In this document: one piece after another, positions 1 through 11,098 of the stretch | How the letters are laid out: every line of letters begins with the position of its first letter | How positions within the stretch are numbered: position 1 is the first letter of the stretch | Program-made: the position numbers and the translations under genes | Notes under the pieces: generated by a model | Seen by the model: only the letters and a program-made list of their open reading frames with translations | Databases searched by the model: none | Told to the model about the DNA's origin: nothing | Assembly (NCBI GenBank): GCA_034401135.1 | Contig: JAWZSP010000005.1 | Span: forward strand, 4,340,001-4,404,000 | Length of the DNA stretch: 64,000 bases | From: Volutella citrinella | Lineage: Eukaryota; Ascomycota; Sordariomycetes; Hypocreales; Nectriaceae | Direction of reading: 5' to 3'

Positions 1-1
1 A

Positions 2-1205
2 CCGGGTGCCGTGATTTATACCCTGGCTTTCCTCGGCATCCTCTCCTTGATGGTTGTCCAGGGCCTTGCCACCATGCTCCGCGTCTGGCCTATCCCAGGC
101 GCCATGATTTTTTTTGTGCGGAGCTTTGTCGACCAAGAGGTGGCAATTGCCGTCGCCGTCATGTATTGGTAGGCCGATCTGATATCTTCCTCGTCTCCGT
201 CGCCAACTCATCATGTCTCCAGGCTCACCTACTGCCTCACATTTGCCGCCATGACAACTGCCATCGGTGATCTGTTCCGATACTACAAGCTCGGAACCGG
301 ACCCAACATTGGAATAGCCGTCGCATCGTTGGTGATACCCATACTTATGAATTTGACCGACATACGGGTTAGTGCCATGCTCATTTGCCTCTGACCTGTA
401 CCATTGCTACTCCTAACCACGTGTCGTTTAGGTGTTTCGGTGGATTGAAATATCGTTTGGTGTCGTCAAGATAACCTTGTCCCTCTGCGCCATCATAGCA
501 ATGAATGTATTGAACCGCGAATGTTTGTACCTATGTTCTTTGCATTGACAGGAGCCTTTGCCTTTCTAACGCCAACCACTCTTAGCACCCTTGGCCACGG
601 GCAACGACGTCAGCAGCCAACCTGCGTTCCCCGTGGACACAAAACTGGCCAAGGGCTTACAAGTCTGGGTCTTTCCGCTGATGGCATCCGTCTTCTTCGC
701 CAGTTCACTGTTCATCGGCATAGAGACCATCGCGGCAGCGGGGCAAGAAGTTCGCTACGAAGACAAGATCGTTCGCCCAGAGGACGAGGCATCGACATCA
801 GACGACGGGGATGACGCGTCACCGAGTAATAATGCGACTGGCTCAGCTTCAAACCCTTTCGATCACGCCTTGTGGCTTCCCTTGACTGCCACAATCATCT
901 ACATCTGGGGCGGTTGGGCCATCAGCCAAAATCTCGCGTGGAATGACGAGAGACTGCCATACCCTGGAGAATCACGCAACAGCTCCCAGTCAGCCTTTGT
1001 TATTAGCGCCGACATCGCACATAAAAGGGGAACAAAATCGCCTCTTGGAATGGGACTGCAGGCGGTCGTCATCATCAGCACTGCGTCCACATCCAGTACG
1101 GTCCTCTATGTCGCGTCGAGGACCTACCTGCTCATTTCGAAACCCATCATGGCCTTTCTTGCGGCAAAACCTCGCAGCAACCTCGACGTCGAACACCGTC
1201 CCTGA
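2..1205 (+). CDS. Amino-acid permease (APC family), 5' off window and 3' truncated
   Basis: This is part of a fungal amino-acid permease, an integral membrane symporter for amino acids. The start lies left of the window. I read exons 2-168, 223-367, 432-522 and 586-1205, all in phase. The first exon carries the family motif PIPGA followed by a FVRSFVD segment, matching the VPGA..RFVDPALGFA region of general amino-acid permeases (compare the intact permease at 7.4-9.2 kb). Later segments SSLFIGIETI and TVLYVASRTYLL match the conserved GTE.v and nsalY.aSR motifs. After this the protein stops at 1203-1205, so the last four or five membrane helices are missing. The loop after GIETIAAAG is unusually acidic (residues coded around 780-840) and lacks the usual NP...P motif. 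The gene runs tail to tail into a truncated kinase on the minus strand. It is probably non-functional as a transporter. Confidence 0.6.
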
Positions 1206-1979
1206 CGAGCCGCGACCGAGTACCTGATACTTCAGGAACGGTAGTGGGCGGGGAGACTTGACCTGCAGGTCGAATTTGCCTTCGCATAGAAGCAGTGGGG
1301 TGAACTCGGATTGATGTTGGAGAAAGAGTTGGCCATTCATAGGAAATAAGCTCATGGCTTCATCTCGCTCAAGCGGTAAGTCTTTGTCTGCAAAATGAAC
1401 ACACGGTTCTTTCAAGAATTGCGACTCAAATTCGCATAGCATGCCCAAGGTCCCATAGGTGGCAACTATCAGGAAGATGTTGTAAAGTCCGGAATCTTCC
1501 TGCAGTTCAGCGGTTCCGAGGATCTTCTGGCAATAATCATCCCTTTCTTCGTCGTTGCCTGGAAGTAAGCCCAGTTCAAAGACTTTCTGACTGAGAACCT
1601 CCCTGGTCAAAATCGGATGGGAACTGCGGTGAGAGAGAAATAGCGCCGGTGATGGTTCTGTTGAATCTTGACTGCTTGCGTCGAATCTCATGCCTGGCAA
1701 GCCAAATGTTGTCACTTGATCTTTGAAATATCGTTGCATCGACTCGAACGCCTGCTCTGCTGGATTCTCTGCCGGAGTGTCTGTTGGTTCTTCAACCACA
1801 TCATCTGCTGGCCTCTCTACTGGCTCGTTGGGCGGCCTCACTACCGGCTCGTCTGGTGGCCTCTCCACCTGCTCATCTGGTGGCCCTTCTGGCGGCCTCT
1901 CTGGCGGTCTATTGGCTGGTCGTCTTCCGGCGACAAGACCTTGCAGCCGCTCAAGAGTACCTTCCAAGGATAGTTTCAT
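990..1979 (-). CDS. Truncated Ser/Thr protein kinase with Pro-rich N-terminal repeats
   Basis: The reading frame begins at ATG 1979. The N-terminus (about residues 20-75) consists of degenerate 8-9-residue repeats of the type RPPDEPV / RPPNEPVE, rich in Pro, Glu and Asp. A predicted globular region follows, and near residue 250 comes the start of a kinase domain: KYQVLGRGSSGTVFDV, a clear glycine-rich ATP-binding loop (GxGxxGxV). Immediately after it the frame reads antisense to the permease and shows no VAIK lysine, HRD or DFG motif. The kinase domain is therefore cut after about 20 residues, at roughly 1150-1200. N-terminal architectures like this occur in fungal kinases that lie in accessory regions. 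The remaining ~75 codons to the stop at 990 are probably not native. A functional kinase is excluded; whether the N-terminal part is expressed is unknown. Confidence 0.55.
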   Translation of the reverse strand: MKLSLEGTLERLQGLVAGRRPANRPPERPPEGPPDEQVERPPDEPVVRPPNEPVERPADDVVEEPTDTPAENPAEQAFESMQRYFKDQVTTFGLPGMRFDASSQDSTEPSPALFLSHRSSHPILTREVLSQKVFELGLLPGNDEERDDYCQKILGTAELQEDSGLYNIFLIVATYGTLGMLCEFESQFLKEPCVHFADKDLPLERDEAMSLFPMNGQLFLQHQSEFTPLLLCEGKFDLQVKSPRPLPFLKYQVLGRGSSGTVFDVEVAARFCRKKGHDGFRNEQVGPRRDIEDRTGCGRSADDDDRLQSHSKRRFCSPFMCDVGANNKG

Positions 1980-4428
1980 GTTGATTCGGAGGGGGCATTA
2001 GGTAGCCTGCATCCAGTCGCGTGGCTGGCCAGTGAAAGTGGGTGTCTTACAATGCAAACACACGTATGGCATGAAACTCGGCCTCAAAGTACGTGGCAGG
2101 TGCCTAGAGCTGCCCAACAGGGCCGACATTCAGCCGAGAGCCTGATGTCAGCCGTGTCGAGGCTGCATGGCTGGTAAGACACCACAGCCAAGGCAAGACT
2201 GAAGTTGCCAATCCTCAACGCCAAGGCGCTATACAGGGTTGATAAGCTTCAGCAGTGAGTGAAGATAATTTTCAGTATTAATTCAGCATCGCAAATTGTG
2301 ATATCACGCCTCTTGGCTACCTAGGGGTTGGTCGTGTATCAAGCGAGTTAGGTATCGCCATACCACTGCGTCACGTACTCTTGAAGCCTTTATCGTTATC
2401 TTGTTCACTTCACGTGATGAACGTGACACAAGCAGCCACTACCCCAGATGGTCGGCTGGCGGCAGCCTTACGGATAATTACAGATAGCCGGGCCGTTGGT
2501 CAGACCCTTGCATGACTATCCTCGGAGGCTCGGAGACTGCCCTGACTGAGCCAGATCCCACGAGCCCTGCAAGTGGTGGTACGGGGCCGAGAGGATGAAA
2601 CTGTAGCCAACTCGGGCGCGCTTAAAGGAGCGGTAGTGCGGGTGGCCTCTGAGGGCTGTGGTTGGTGGATTTGCGAGATGTAGACCAGGGGACATGGGTA
2701 TACTCTACAGGGCCGTGGGTGGTGCTGGAGAGGATCATGACCCCTCCGACATGAGTGGCACCAGTGCTGAAGGATTCTATTAAAAGATAGACTTGGACAA
2801 ATACATAGGGGCTGCAGGGCGAGCGATATTAATATCTCTTTGGGCCACCTGAACAGGGCTTGCTTTAATATGTAGATGGGATTTCTTGTGGCTCCACCAC
2901 TTGACCTCCTTTCAAGGCTATCGGAAGAATTGCATGTTTTCTACAGAGAGGATGTCCATCGCCATATACTAAGCCTAGCCGTATAAGATATATCGTCAAT
3001 GCACTTGACGTGTGCATCTTTGGGGATCGAGCCGTACTTATTCCTCCACCACGGGCTTGGACATTATCATCTGTAGCTATAATAAATACTCCAACTGGCT
3101 ACTGCATACTGTAGCCACCATCATGAGGACCATGGCGGGCGCACTCCAAATAGAGACGCGGAAAAACCAATGAGGATTGATGGTCTCAGGCTACGGTTGC
3201 TCAGGCCCCTGCCCAAAGCCGGAATCCGATCGGATTTAAATTCTAAGAAACGGATTGCTGCACACAGCCACAGCATTGACATTTGTTTCCCCCATCCTGT
3301 ATAATTCCAGTGGTGCCGTGGTAGGATCAGTCGCGCAGTTGCGCGGACGTTGGACATAGTAAAGAGACAGCCAATCAGATGCGTGGGTTGTGGCACGATG
3401 TCGATCAGGTAGACTAGCGGGCCAATGAAGCCCAAGCTACAAGCACGCACCCACGCAGCGTTTATTTGAAGGATCCGGACGCTAATTAAGCTCTGGGTTC
3501 CACTGTCTTGGCAGCCTGGGCGTCTATTTTTGCAAACGGCCAGTAATTAACCCGCTGTAAGTACATCCTGCAAGGGCTCGACTCTGATCACCAGTTGTTG
3601 GCCCGCAAGGCATGATCCTTGCCATCTGCTCGGTATTCGGATTCCCATCCAATCGTCGTGCGTTGACTGACACAGGAGAGATAGCCGCACCTCGACCAGG
3701 GTGCAAGTCGCATTCACAGCAAGACGCCAAGGATGGCCAGCCCTTCTAGCGGATCAACCATGTTTCCAGTTGTGGCCGTCTGAAACTCGCCCTCGGTCCC
3801 GGACTCCTAGGAATCTTACTAAGTCTTGACTTGCCTTGGATTGGCGTCTCTCCGACCATCTGTGAAAGATGATTTACACCAGATCATGGTTCAGACCGTG
3901 ATATCCCCAGACCATTACCAGCTTGCAATAGAGTAGTCGTCAGCGCAAAGAGAGACCACAGGCTCGTACCATTGACTTGGGCCGGGAATACGAAAATAGG
4001 CCTGTTGCCAGGCACACGCCGCGGCACGACTGCAAACAGCAACATCGTCCGGGGTGGGTGCTCAGCCCTGCGCTGAACAACTCGATCCTCCGGCCCCAGC
4101 CAAGATTAGCACAGCACGCGCCGCATGGTAGATCGCAGGAGATGCAAGGCCCGGAGGCTACCCACACAATCCACCTAGTTGGAATCCTCCCACAGCGCCA
4201 ATGCCTGGAATATGCATGACGCACGGTCTATGGCTCTGAATTCGGGACCGAAATACACAATCCATGTTACAGCCTGACATAGGCTGGAGAGACGTGAGCA
4301 TACTTAAAGGCCTCAGATGACGCCCAAAAGAGCATCTTCGTATGCACAGCAACACAAGCAAGACTACTCGGCTCCTATCCTCTCTCTCACCAACACTCTT
4401 TTCAACTCCTTTGACATTCCTTTTAGCT
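1980..4428. other. Gene-poor intergenic region
   Basis: There are 2.4 kb between the kinase fragment and the secreted protein. Only short frames are present on both strands, without recognisable domains or consistent codon use. The longest (minus, 3121-3450) shows a hydrophobic stretch but no family motif that I recognise. No transposon ends, tRNA or long repeat was seen. The last ~100 bases (about 4330-4428) are pyrimidine-rich and are probably the leader of the gene starting at 4429. Confidence 0.5.
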
Positions 4429-6491
4429 ATGGCTCTTCGATTCAAGGGCCCAATGGCCTGGTCTACGACGTGCCTCGCACTGGTGGCTGTCCTCACCCAG
4501 ATCTGCGCTGCTGCTCCCACAACCCAGCAGAGTCCTGCCGCGCCCGAGATTTTTGCCCGCGCCGACACCTGGAGAGAAATCACATGCACCCACCCCGGGG
4601 TCATCAATGCTGAAGACCCCAGCGACTGGCGTTGGGACCAGGTCCAGGCTCCCGGCGCCTGGAAGGACGCCGTCGCCAACTACGAGAAGCGCCGCGCCGA
4701 GAAGAAGCCCGAAGAACCGTATCCCTTCGCTCGCTCCGTCAGCAACTTCTTCAATGGGCCCGAGGGCATGGACTGCCAGCAGCTCATCGCGGCCAATGGC
4801 TGCCACGGCGGCAGCAACCTGCAGTGCGTGCAAACGAACCACCCAGCCGGTTACTTTATCCTCAACTCGTTCCGCAAGATCGAGGCGGTGAGTAAATACT
4901 GAAGACATTCAATTTTTACTATGACATGGACTGACTTGACCAGTTCCTGTGGAACATGTACTCCGCCCTGAGCGAGGCCCACCTCAACATCGGGAGTGAC
5001 ATTGGCAACATCACCTCGACCTTTGCCCCCATCAAGCCTGTTGATGAGTCCTTGGCCATCATTCTGGACATTGCGACTATCGGCTTCGGTGCCTTTGCCG
5101 CCCCCGCATGGAACGTCTTCCTCAAGAAGCTCCCTGCCTTGAAGGGCCCCGACAGCTTCGGAACGGCCAAGGACTTCACCAACAGCATGGTCACTGGTGG
5201 TCTTGGCCTGGCCAAGGATCTGACAACCCAGAAGGAGCCGGCCCTGGCCACCCAGAACCAAGTCTCGTCCGTCCTCGGAGACATTGTTGGCATCTGGAAG
5301 GACACCATTGTGAACTTCGCCACCGTTCTTTACAATGGTGACAAGCCCAATGTCGATAGACTCACCAAGATGATTGCTGGAGGTGTCATGATGTCCGAAA
5401 AGACCGATATCCCCAACATAAGCGAGCTTCGCAGGACGGTTTCCAGGTCCATCTTTGCCCAGATGATCCCTCTCTCCTGGAAGGCCTCGCAGCAGGACTT
5501 CAACCCATTGTATGAACCATTCCCACCCCCCGCAAGCACTCTTAAGCCGCTACTAACATGGATCACAGCGTCATGGATCTTGCCTTGACCTGCGAAGAGG
5601 CTGTTGCGAAGAATGAAAGGCACAAGTGCTTCGAGGGCCGAGCCTACGCCCTCCGCAGCGTCAACGGCAAAAACGTTGACCTGAGGTGCCCGTCGGGAGA
5701 CTTGTCAGACATCCACGGAGCTCTTTGCGCGCTTCCCCAGCCCCCTGGTCTCGATGCCCTCGGAAGCGAGAGATTCGCTGGCATCACCGAGGAGGACATC
5801 ATTGTCGGGTGAGTATACTACTAGCTTATAGAGCGAATGCGACATTGACATTTGAACCAGCTCCCTCAGGACTTTCCGCGCCAACGGCAACAAGAACCAG
5901 GTGACGGCCAACAAGGACCGCGAACTCAAGGACGACGAGATCGCCGCCATGGCCGACGACATCCGCGCCCCCGGCATCTTCAGCATCCCCATTTGCAGCG
6001 ACGCCGGCGCCCGCGACGGCTTCAACAAGGGCAACGGCAAGCGACCCTTCCACTTCCCCTGCAACGTCGAGTACCAGGACCCGCGCTACACGCCAGGCCC
6101 AGCTGAACCCTTCTCATGCAGCGGCCACAGCGCCATGTGCGCCGGCGCGGCCAACCTGGTGCGCAACTGCGACAACGCCGTCAACTTTGAACTGGCTCGC
6201 AACGACGACCCCACATACGGCGGCCGAGGGTGAGTCCAGATTCTGCTAACATGAATTTTTCAGAAAGTATAAACTAACATCTGCTGTAGAAATGCCCAGG
6301 GCAAACCTGAAGGTGTGAGCAAGGGCAACTGCGGCATCTTCATCGAGGGCCACAAGGACTGCATCCGCAGTGGTAACCAGATTTGGAACGATTACCAGGA
6401 GATTAGGAAGCAGGGAGGGTGCGGCAAGTGCGGCCGCAAGTACTGGGGTCCTTTCAACGCTTGCTACACCAAGGTTGACTATGTGGCTTGA
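4429..6491 (+). CDS. Secreted 611-aa protein resembling the C-terminal region of subgroup-C GH18 chitinases / killer-toxin-like proteins
   Basis: Five exons fit in phase: 4429-4887, 4944-5509, 5569-5808, 5861-6229 and 6290-6491. I chose the ATG at 4429 because it opens a classic signal peptide (hydrophobic core STTCLALVAVLTQICAAAP); an in-frame ATG 87 nt upstream (4342) would bury it. The mature protein has ordered segments FNGPEGMDCQQL, NHPAGYFILNSF, LNIGSDIGNITSTFAPI and FGAFAAPAWNVFLK, and a Cys-rich C-terminus with a KGNCGIFIEG...CGKCGRKYWGPFNAC pattern. From memory these resemble the long C-terminal extension found behind the catalytic domain of fungal subgroup-C GH18 chitinases, and stand-alone secreted relatives. 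No GH18 catalytic motif (DxxDxDxE) and no LysM module are present, so it is not a chitinase as read. It is likely secreted; its role is unknown. The family link is a recollection, not a search result. Confidence 0.65.
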
Positions 6492-7437
6492 GCCGAGGAA
6501 GCGTTTTGAAGTTTTTGCTTGTATATATTTACGTCGGGGTTGCTTTTGTTTGCAGAATTCTTGGAGACAATGACAGTGAGCTTTATTGATTTGCTAAAGG
6601 AGCTGAAGTTCAACTCGTGAAACTCGTGGCGGCATGTGTTGTTGCTCTTCATGTCTCTAACAGTGCCCACGTTAAACATGTAGGTTGACAAGGTACACGG
6701 GCTGGTCCTTTCGCTTCTTAGCGGGAAACGTCCAGAGTAGCTGTTATCATGCACGATGAGTAAACCCAACTCTAATCTTTGACTCCACTCGAATTATCGG
6801 AAGAACCAGGATTGCGGGGGCGGTCTGGGGAAACATTGACAGGCCTGGACATGTTCGCAGTGGGCGCTCATTAGCTAATTTACACTTCCGAACGGGGGCT
6901 GACGCTGTAAACCATGTCGATAGCCAAAGATATCTTGTCAACTAGGATGAAATCATCTGTTTGCATCTCAGGCCATCGGAGCTAGACAAGACTTGCGCTT
7001 CCATGTTTCCGGACTTACCCTCTCATAACAGGCTGATCCGAGGCGATAACGTGTCCCGAGAGGGCAGTCAACATTCCAAACTCTAACGAGTAATGAGAGC
7101 ACGATAAGGAGCTCAAACAACTGATACGCTGTTCGCAGAGGGCACATTTTCGCTTGCTCGGGAGCTAGCGCGGCGGCGGACGGGATCCAGCGCTGGGGTA
7201 GACGGCAGCTCTAACGCCAAAGGATGATAGTGTTGGCAGAAGGCGCTGCGCCTACTGTGCACACGATTAGACTAGCGCGAGACCCCGGATTTCGCCATCC
7301 AATGCAACGCGGTGGATACGCCGACAGTGGTGGCCATCGTGTGGAACTCTATATAACACGAGTCGCTCCATCAGTTTGGATTCTCTTTGCACTGGTAACC
7401 AGAACACTGAGCTTGTGCGACAGCTGACCTGACCAAC
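6492..7437. other. Intergenic region with permease promoter
   Basis: No supported gene. The right end holds the likely promoter of the permease at 7438, with a TATATAA element at 7350-7356, 82 nt before the ATG. Confidence 0.5.
7350..7356 (+). promoter_or_regulatory. TATA-like element of the amino-acid permease
   Basis: The sequence TATATAA lies 82 nt upstream of the permease start codon at 7438, a distance compatible with a short 5' leader. The call is inferred from sequence and position only. Confidence 0.4.
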
Positions 7438-9177
7438 ATGGAGCCCTCTCGATCCTCTGATAAGGTGGAGTACCCGTCAGATGCCCCTGGCCAGACCAAG
7501 GACGAGGCGTCCACGGTCGAAGTGATTGGCGTTGCGAGACAGTATGTGAAACCCCGTCCATCATGAGTCCTGCTAACAACGTCTGGCTCCTAGACTCAAG
7601 TCCCGACACATCCAGTTCATCGCCCTCGGCGGCACGATTGGCACCGGCCTCTTCCTCGGAATCGGCAGCGCCCTCACGCGCGCCGGCCCCCTGTCCATCT
7701 TCCTCGGCTACACAATCACCGGCATCGCGATATGGATGCTCATGCAGGTCCTCGCCGAGATGGCCGTCTGGATATCCCTCCCCGGCGCAATCCCGCAGTT
7801 TTGCGCCCGCTTTGTCGATCCTGCGCTAGGTTTCGCCGTCGGCTGGAATGTAAGTCTCCAACCCCTGAGTTGCTGAAAAGTGTAGAGCCAGGCTGACCAT
7901 TACAGAACTGGTACTTTTGCGCCATCGCCGTCCCCGTTGAAATATCCGCCGCTGCCATCCTCGTCAGCTACTGGACAGAGTCCGTCAGCGTCGCCGTCTG
8001 GATCTCCATCTTCATCCTCCTCATCATCGGCCTCAACGTCTTCGGCGTCGGCGTCTACGGCGAGGCAGAGTTCATCTTCGCTTCCGTCAAGATTATCACC
8101 ATGGTCGGCCTCTTGATTCTCGCCCTGGTGCTGGACCTCGGTGGTGGTCCACGCGGTGGCCGTCTGGGCTTTACGTACTGGCAGAACCCGGGCGCAATGA
8201 AGGAGTACATGACGACAGGGAATACCGGGCGCTTCCTCGGCTTCTTCTCAGTCTTGATCAATGCAGCTTTCTCCTATGCGGGCGTGGAGATTATCGCTGT
8301 TGCGTCTGGAGAGTCGAAAAATCCCAAGCGCAACCTCCCCAAGGCGGCTCGGCGTATCTTTTGGCGAATCCTTTTCTTCTACTCGCTTGGATCGCTGGCC
8401 ATTGGAGTTCTTGTTCCCTACAACGACCCGAGCTTGTTGTCTCAGCAAGCTGCTGGAGTCAAAACGGCGGCTGCATCCCCATGGGTCATTGCCATCCAGC
8501 GAGCCAGCATTCCCGTTCTCCCATCCATCATCAACGCAGTCATCCTTTCATCAGCCCTGTCCTCGGGAAATGCCTTCCTTTATACAGGTTCTCGCTACCT
8601 CCTCGCGTTGGCATCAAGTGGACACGCACCCAAGGTTCTACTCAAGACGACTCGCAGCGGAAATCCCATCTACTGCGTGGCCTTGACAGCCATCCCCAGC
8701 CTGCTTACCTACCTGTCCGTCTCCAGTGGACCCAAGCAGATCTTTTTGTGGTTCCAGAGCCTCACTACCATGGCCACTTTGCTTACTTGGTCTTCGATTT
8801 GCATTGCCTATCTACACTTCTGGGGTGCGCTGAAGGCGAACAACATTGACCGCAAGACGCTCGTCCACCGCGCTCCGTTTCAGCCGTACGGGTCAATCAT
8901 TGCACTGGTCTTCTTCCTCTCAATCATCTTCTTCAACGGTTTCGCAGTCTTCTTCCCCGGAAAATGGGATACGTACGACTTCATCACAGCCTACATTGGT
9001 ATCCCCATCTATATCGCCCTCTTCCTCGGATGGAAACTATTTCGACGTACCAAATGGCTAGCTCCAATGGAGCGGGACTTGTTTACTGGAAAGGCTGAGA
9101 TTGATGCCATGGACGAGATCTGGGAAGACGACAAGCCTAAGAATATTTGGCAGAAGATATGGTTCTGGATTGCTTAG
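7438..9177 (+). CDS. Fungal amino-acid permease (APC superfamily), 543 aa
   Basis: Three exons in phase: 7438-7541, 7594-7849 and 7906-9177. The product is an amino-acid/proton symporter expected at the plasma membrane. The hydrophilic N-terminus (about residues 1-35) is followed by HIQFIALGGTIGTGLFLGIG, the signature of helix 1 with its substrate-binding GTG. Further family motifs are AIPQFCARFVDPALGFAVGW, a GVEIIAVASGESKNPKRNLP segment (the helix-6 region) and SSGNAFLYTGSRYLLALASS. The C-terminal cytosolic tail ends with KNIWQKIWFWIA and resembles the tails of general amino-acid permeases. Length and about 12 hydrophobic segments match the family (500-600 aa). The substrate cannot be told from sequence. 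It converges on the acetyltransferase gene with only ~80 nt between stops. A TATA element lies 82 nt upstream. The broken permease at the left edge belongs to the same family but is clearly diverged. Confidence 0.93.
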
Positions 9178-9259
9178 ATTTCTTGGGAGCCGAAGAGATA
9201 GTCTTGGGGCTAGATGTGGTTCCAGGAATCCTATACTCTGCCATCGCCGCATGGGACAA

Positions 9260-10129
9260 TCAATCGAGTTCTAGTCTCATCTGATACTGATACAACTGAG
9301 TGATTTGACTCAACCCGCAAGCTGGTCCCAATTGATCAAATGGCTTCTCCGGGAAGACGGCGTTTGCCTGCCATTTTCTCCTTGGGAATGCTGTACTCAT
9401 AGCCCCAGCCAACCTTTTGGCTTCTCCTTGGCGCCTCCACTCTGGTTCCACAAATAAACTCATGATGTGGATTTTCTCTTCATTCTGATCATCCGGGTCA
9501 GATGTAGCAACGTATGCGTGCCCCAGCTTGAACACTCTCTTTGTTTTTTCCTGGCCACTGAAGCCCCATGCCTGCCATGTGAGGTCGCTCGCACCGTGTG
9601 TCTTGACAAGGTTTTCGAGCTCTTCAACCGAGCATTCCACTAGACCCGTATCCAGGCGATCCTGGGAAGTTTTGTCTCCTGTCAAATCCTTTTCCCATCC
9701 GTAAAGCGCTTGGTGGATTGTGAATCCCATCCGCTGGTATAGCGAGAGGGCGGCTGTATTCTGTTTGATACACTCCAGCTCGAGCAAACGAGTACCTCTG
9801 CTCTTTTCCGCATTTATGATAGCAGAAAGCACTTCGCGCCCCGCCCCCTTTCCCCGGTAGCTGGGTACAACTCCCATGGCTGCGAGACGCGACTCTCGTG
9901 GTTTATCTTCCCGAACGGCGATGAGGCCAAACGCCACGGCCTCTTCAGAATCAGGCGAAGCAAAAAAGACGAGACTGTGCTCCAGTGCAACAAAGTTACA
10001 AGCGCACCACTTTGCAGCAACTTCCTCTGTGATGTTCATCTTGTTGCCAGTAATGTAGTCGCTAAATGCCGAGTTGAAGACCGCAGCGACCTGGGCGAGT
10101 GGTACTGTGTTGGCGGGTCTAGTGTCCAT
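9260..10129 (-). CDS. GNAT-family N-acetyltransferase with two GNAT-like halves
   Basis: A single-exon 289-aa protein with ATG at 10129. It transfers an acetyl group from acetyl-CoA to an unidentified amine. The first half has a textbook motif A, GVVPSYRGKGAGREVL (about residues 86-101, R/Q-x-x-G-x-G/A for CoA pyrophosphate binding). It is followed by N-x-A-x-x-x-Y (NTAALSLY) and RMGF, the usual strand/helix of motif B. The second half (about residues 165-289) has a weaker copy, SLFVEPEWRRQGEAKRL, so the protein looks like a tandem GNAT with a degenerate C-terminal domain. There is no signal peptide, so it is probably cytosolic. It is tail to tail with the permease at 9177; no functional link is implied. 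Confidence 0.85.
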   Translation of the reverse strand: MDTRPANTVPLAQVAAVFNSAFSDYITGNKMNITEEVAAKWCACNFVALEHSLVFFASPDSEEAVAFGLIAVREDKPRESRLAAMGVVPSYRGKGAGREVLSAIINAEKSRGTRLLELECIKQNTAALSLYQRMGFTIHQALYGWEKDLTGDKTSQDRLDTGLVECSVEELENLVKTHGASDLTWQAWGFSGQEKTKRVFKLGHAYVATSDPDDQNEEKIHIMSLFVEPEWRRQGEAKRLAGAMSTAFPRRKWQANAVFPEKPFDQLGPACGLSQITQLYQYQMRLELD

Positions 10130-10587
10130 TTTGTTTGTTCAGGAAGGCTTTTCGGTATGATTTCAAGAATTTGGGAGCGAGAAAGAATTAATTGTAAGCA
10201 TGATTCGATGAGAACATGGGAAACCTGATGATTTGGCTGACAGTTGGTGGGGTGTGTGCACGTCATCATGTTACTAGAATAGGCAGGTCAATTTGTCGAG
10301 CAATCACGTGGATTCGCATATACAGTGTAAGATTATGTGGTTAGGTCATTCAGAATTACACTTGTTTCCTCTCTACGAAAGTGTGAACATGATCGCCTGC
10401 ATCTGTTGAAGTCGCAACTTATTCATAGGGTTACGGTAGGTATCGCATCACAAAGAGCAAAGGGGAGGGAACGAAGAGTTTGCAGTCACAGCTCAAGATG
10501 AGCTGGAGGCGTTAATTTTCGGTGAATTTTATAGCTATGTGTATATGCTCCTGCTGAATGAAACCCTCAACTCCTTTCCGAGCCAAA

Positions 10588-10969
10588 CTAGTAGAGACCG
10601 AGCACAATGTCACCCTTGACGCGGGCAGTCAAGTGAACCTCGGCCTCGAGGTCGAGCTTGATGCCGACGAGGAGGGCGGCGGAGGTGTGCTTGCCCTCGT
10701 CGTCGACGGCACCCTTGACGAGCTGGCCTGTAGAGTTGTTAGAGACACCGAACATTGGACTAGATGGATGGTATTTTCGAGACTTACCAGCGGGAACGGA
10801 CAGGCCGGTGGCGGTGGGCAGGGGAACCACGAACTGGTTGGACTGGCCCTCGGCAGTCTGGTAGGGCTGGACGGTGCTATTGAGAGTTAGGATCTGTACT
10901 GCCCATTGTCCCCGGTGAAGAGGGTTGCAACAATGCTGCAAGAGGGGAGTCTTACGTGCTGGAAGACAT
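10588..10969 (-). CDS. Small conserved-looking 80-aa protein with 14-nt first exon
   Basis: Three exons in phase on the minus strand: 10956-10969 (only 14 nt: ATG plus three codons and two bases), 10788-10876 and 10588-10727. The product is 80 aa, soluble and without signal peptide or membrane segment. It contains QFVVPLPTATGLSVPAGQLV and a C-terminal half alternating charged and hydrophobic residues (KLDLEAEVHLTARVKGDIVL), which suggests a small beta-rich fold. The exon/intron borders (GTAAG donors, TAG/CAG acceptors) and a TATATAAG box 124 nt upstream (11091-11098) support a real, probably well-transcribed gene. I do not recognise the family and assign no function. Confidence 0.75.
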
Positions 10970-11090
10970 CTTGGCTTAAAGGGTTGGCTGAGAGACTCAG
11001 AAAAAGGTGTGTAGAGTGAAGATGAGGGTTGAAGTTGTAGTAGAGCGGCTGTTGATGAATTCCAGTCTCTGAGTCGAGGCAAGATCAAGT

Positions 11091-11098
11091 CTTATATA
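11091..11098 (-). promoter_or_regulatory. TATA-like element of the 80-aa gene
   Basis: Read on the minus strand, CTATATAAG lies 124 nt upstream of the ATG at 10969. The intervening leader is pyrimidine-rich on the coding strand, as in many strongly expressed fungal genes. Inference from position. Confidence 0.4.

Noticed and set aside
3121..3450. Minus-strand frame with a transporter-like hydrophobic start
   Set aside because: 109 codons, no further exons, no conserved motif; could be chance.
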